Source: an uncultured Clostridia bacterium
GTDB lineage: Bacteria > Bacillota > Clostridia > Christensenellales > Borkfalkiaceae
Reading direction: 5' to 3'
Assembly (NCBI GenBank): GCA_944376295.1
Contig: CALWCE010000012.1
Span: 1 to 58,969, forward strand
Length of the DNA stretch: 58,969 nt
Of the stretch, positions 58,956 to 58,969 are shown piece after piece. Below the pieces are notes generated by a model that was not told where the DNA came from, searched no databases, and was given only the letters and a program-made list of their open reading frames with translations. The first letter of the stretch is position 1; each line of letters opens with the position of its first letter. The translations under genes were made by a program, and so were the position numbers.

Positions 58956-58969
58956 GGACACAACTTATT

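Overview
The window comes from a GC-rich (mostly about 58-60% by eye) low-GC-type-phylum relative: strong AGGAGG ribosome sites, near-consensus TTGACA/TATAAT promoters with 16-18 bp spacers, GntR-YtrA, LplABC-type sugar transport, YufNOPQ-type nucleoside transport, type III glutamine synthetase and MobV mobilisation genes all suggest an uncultured, probably gut-dwelling member of Clostridia (Christensenellales-like). The genus cannot be fixed from the sequence.

Layout. 1-380: what looks like an rRNA operon promoter and leader pointing out of the left edge. 379-1840: corA and a small zinc-ribbon gene behind a leader peptide and attenuator-like terminator. 1913-5303: a GntR-ABC exporter operon and a secreted M1-type metallopeptidase. 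5355-9270: a two-subunit aconitase X operon with an Old-Yellow-Enzyme flavoprotein. 9379-13892: phosphofructokinase, exopolyphosphatase and polyphosphate kinase. 13957-20286: an F-type ATP synthase operon in which delta survives only as a domain fused to alpha. 20456-27162: a secreted hypothetical protein, xanthine phosphoribosyltransferase and a nucleoside ABC importer. 27168-38108: a fructan/sucrose locus (two GH32 proteins, PfkB kinase, LplABC-type importer, LacI regulator). 38112-42202: an AT-rich acquired island with a membrane-linked ECF sigma factor, a 26-residue peptide, a lipoprotein, an IS3-family remnant and a broken FtsX-type permease. 42336-53875: a nitrogen-assimilation block (GSIII, an Amt-PII fusion, a split glutamate synthase with Fe-S and flavin subunits, an ANTAR antiterminator and asparagine synthetase). 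53923-58969: a mobile region with a strongly structured RNA gene of about 490 nt, a MobV oriT and relaxase, a tRNA-Gln 3' fragment (attachment scar), a Fic protein and a truncated SPL-like radical SAM gene.

How the parts work together. The nitrogen block looks self-regulated: its ANTAR protein is the type that binds AxxGxx hexaloop hairpins to block terminators, and the glnN leader starts with exactly such a hairpin, mutually exclusive with an intrinsic terminator. The fructan locus is a single minus-strand operon divergent from its LacI regulator, with tandem operator-like repeats between them. Xpt and the BMP-type importer together make a purine salvage module.

Most notable candidates: the large multi-branched RNA at 53959-54446, the delta-alpha ATP synthase fusion with an N-terminally extended c subunit, the corA leader-peptide attenuator, the ANTAR/glnN circuit, and the sigma factor-peptide-lipoprotein island. 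Gene identities come from motif recognition and were not checked by database search.
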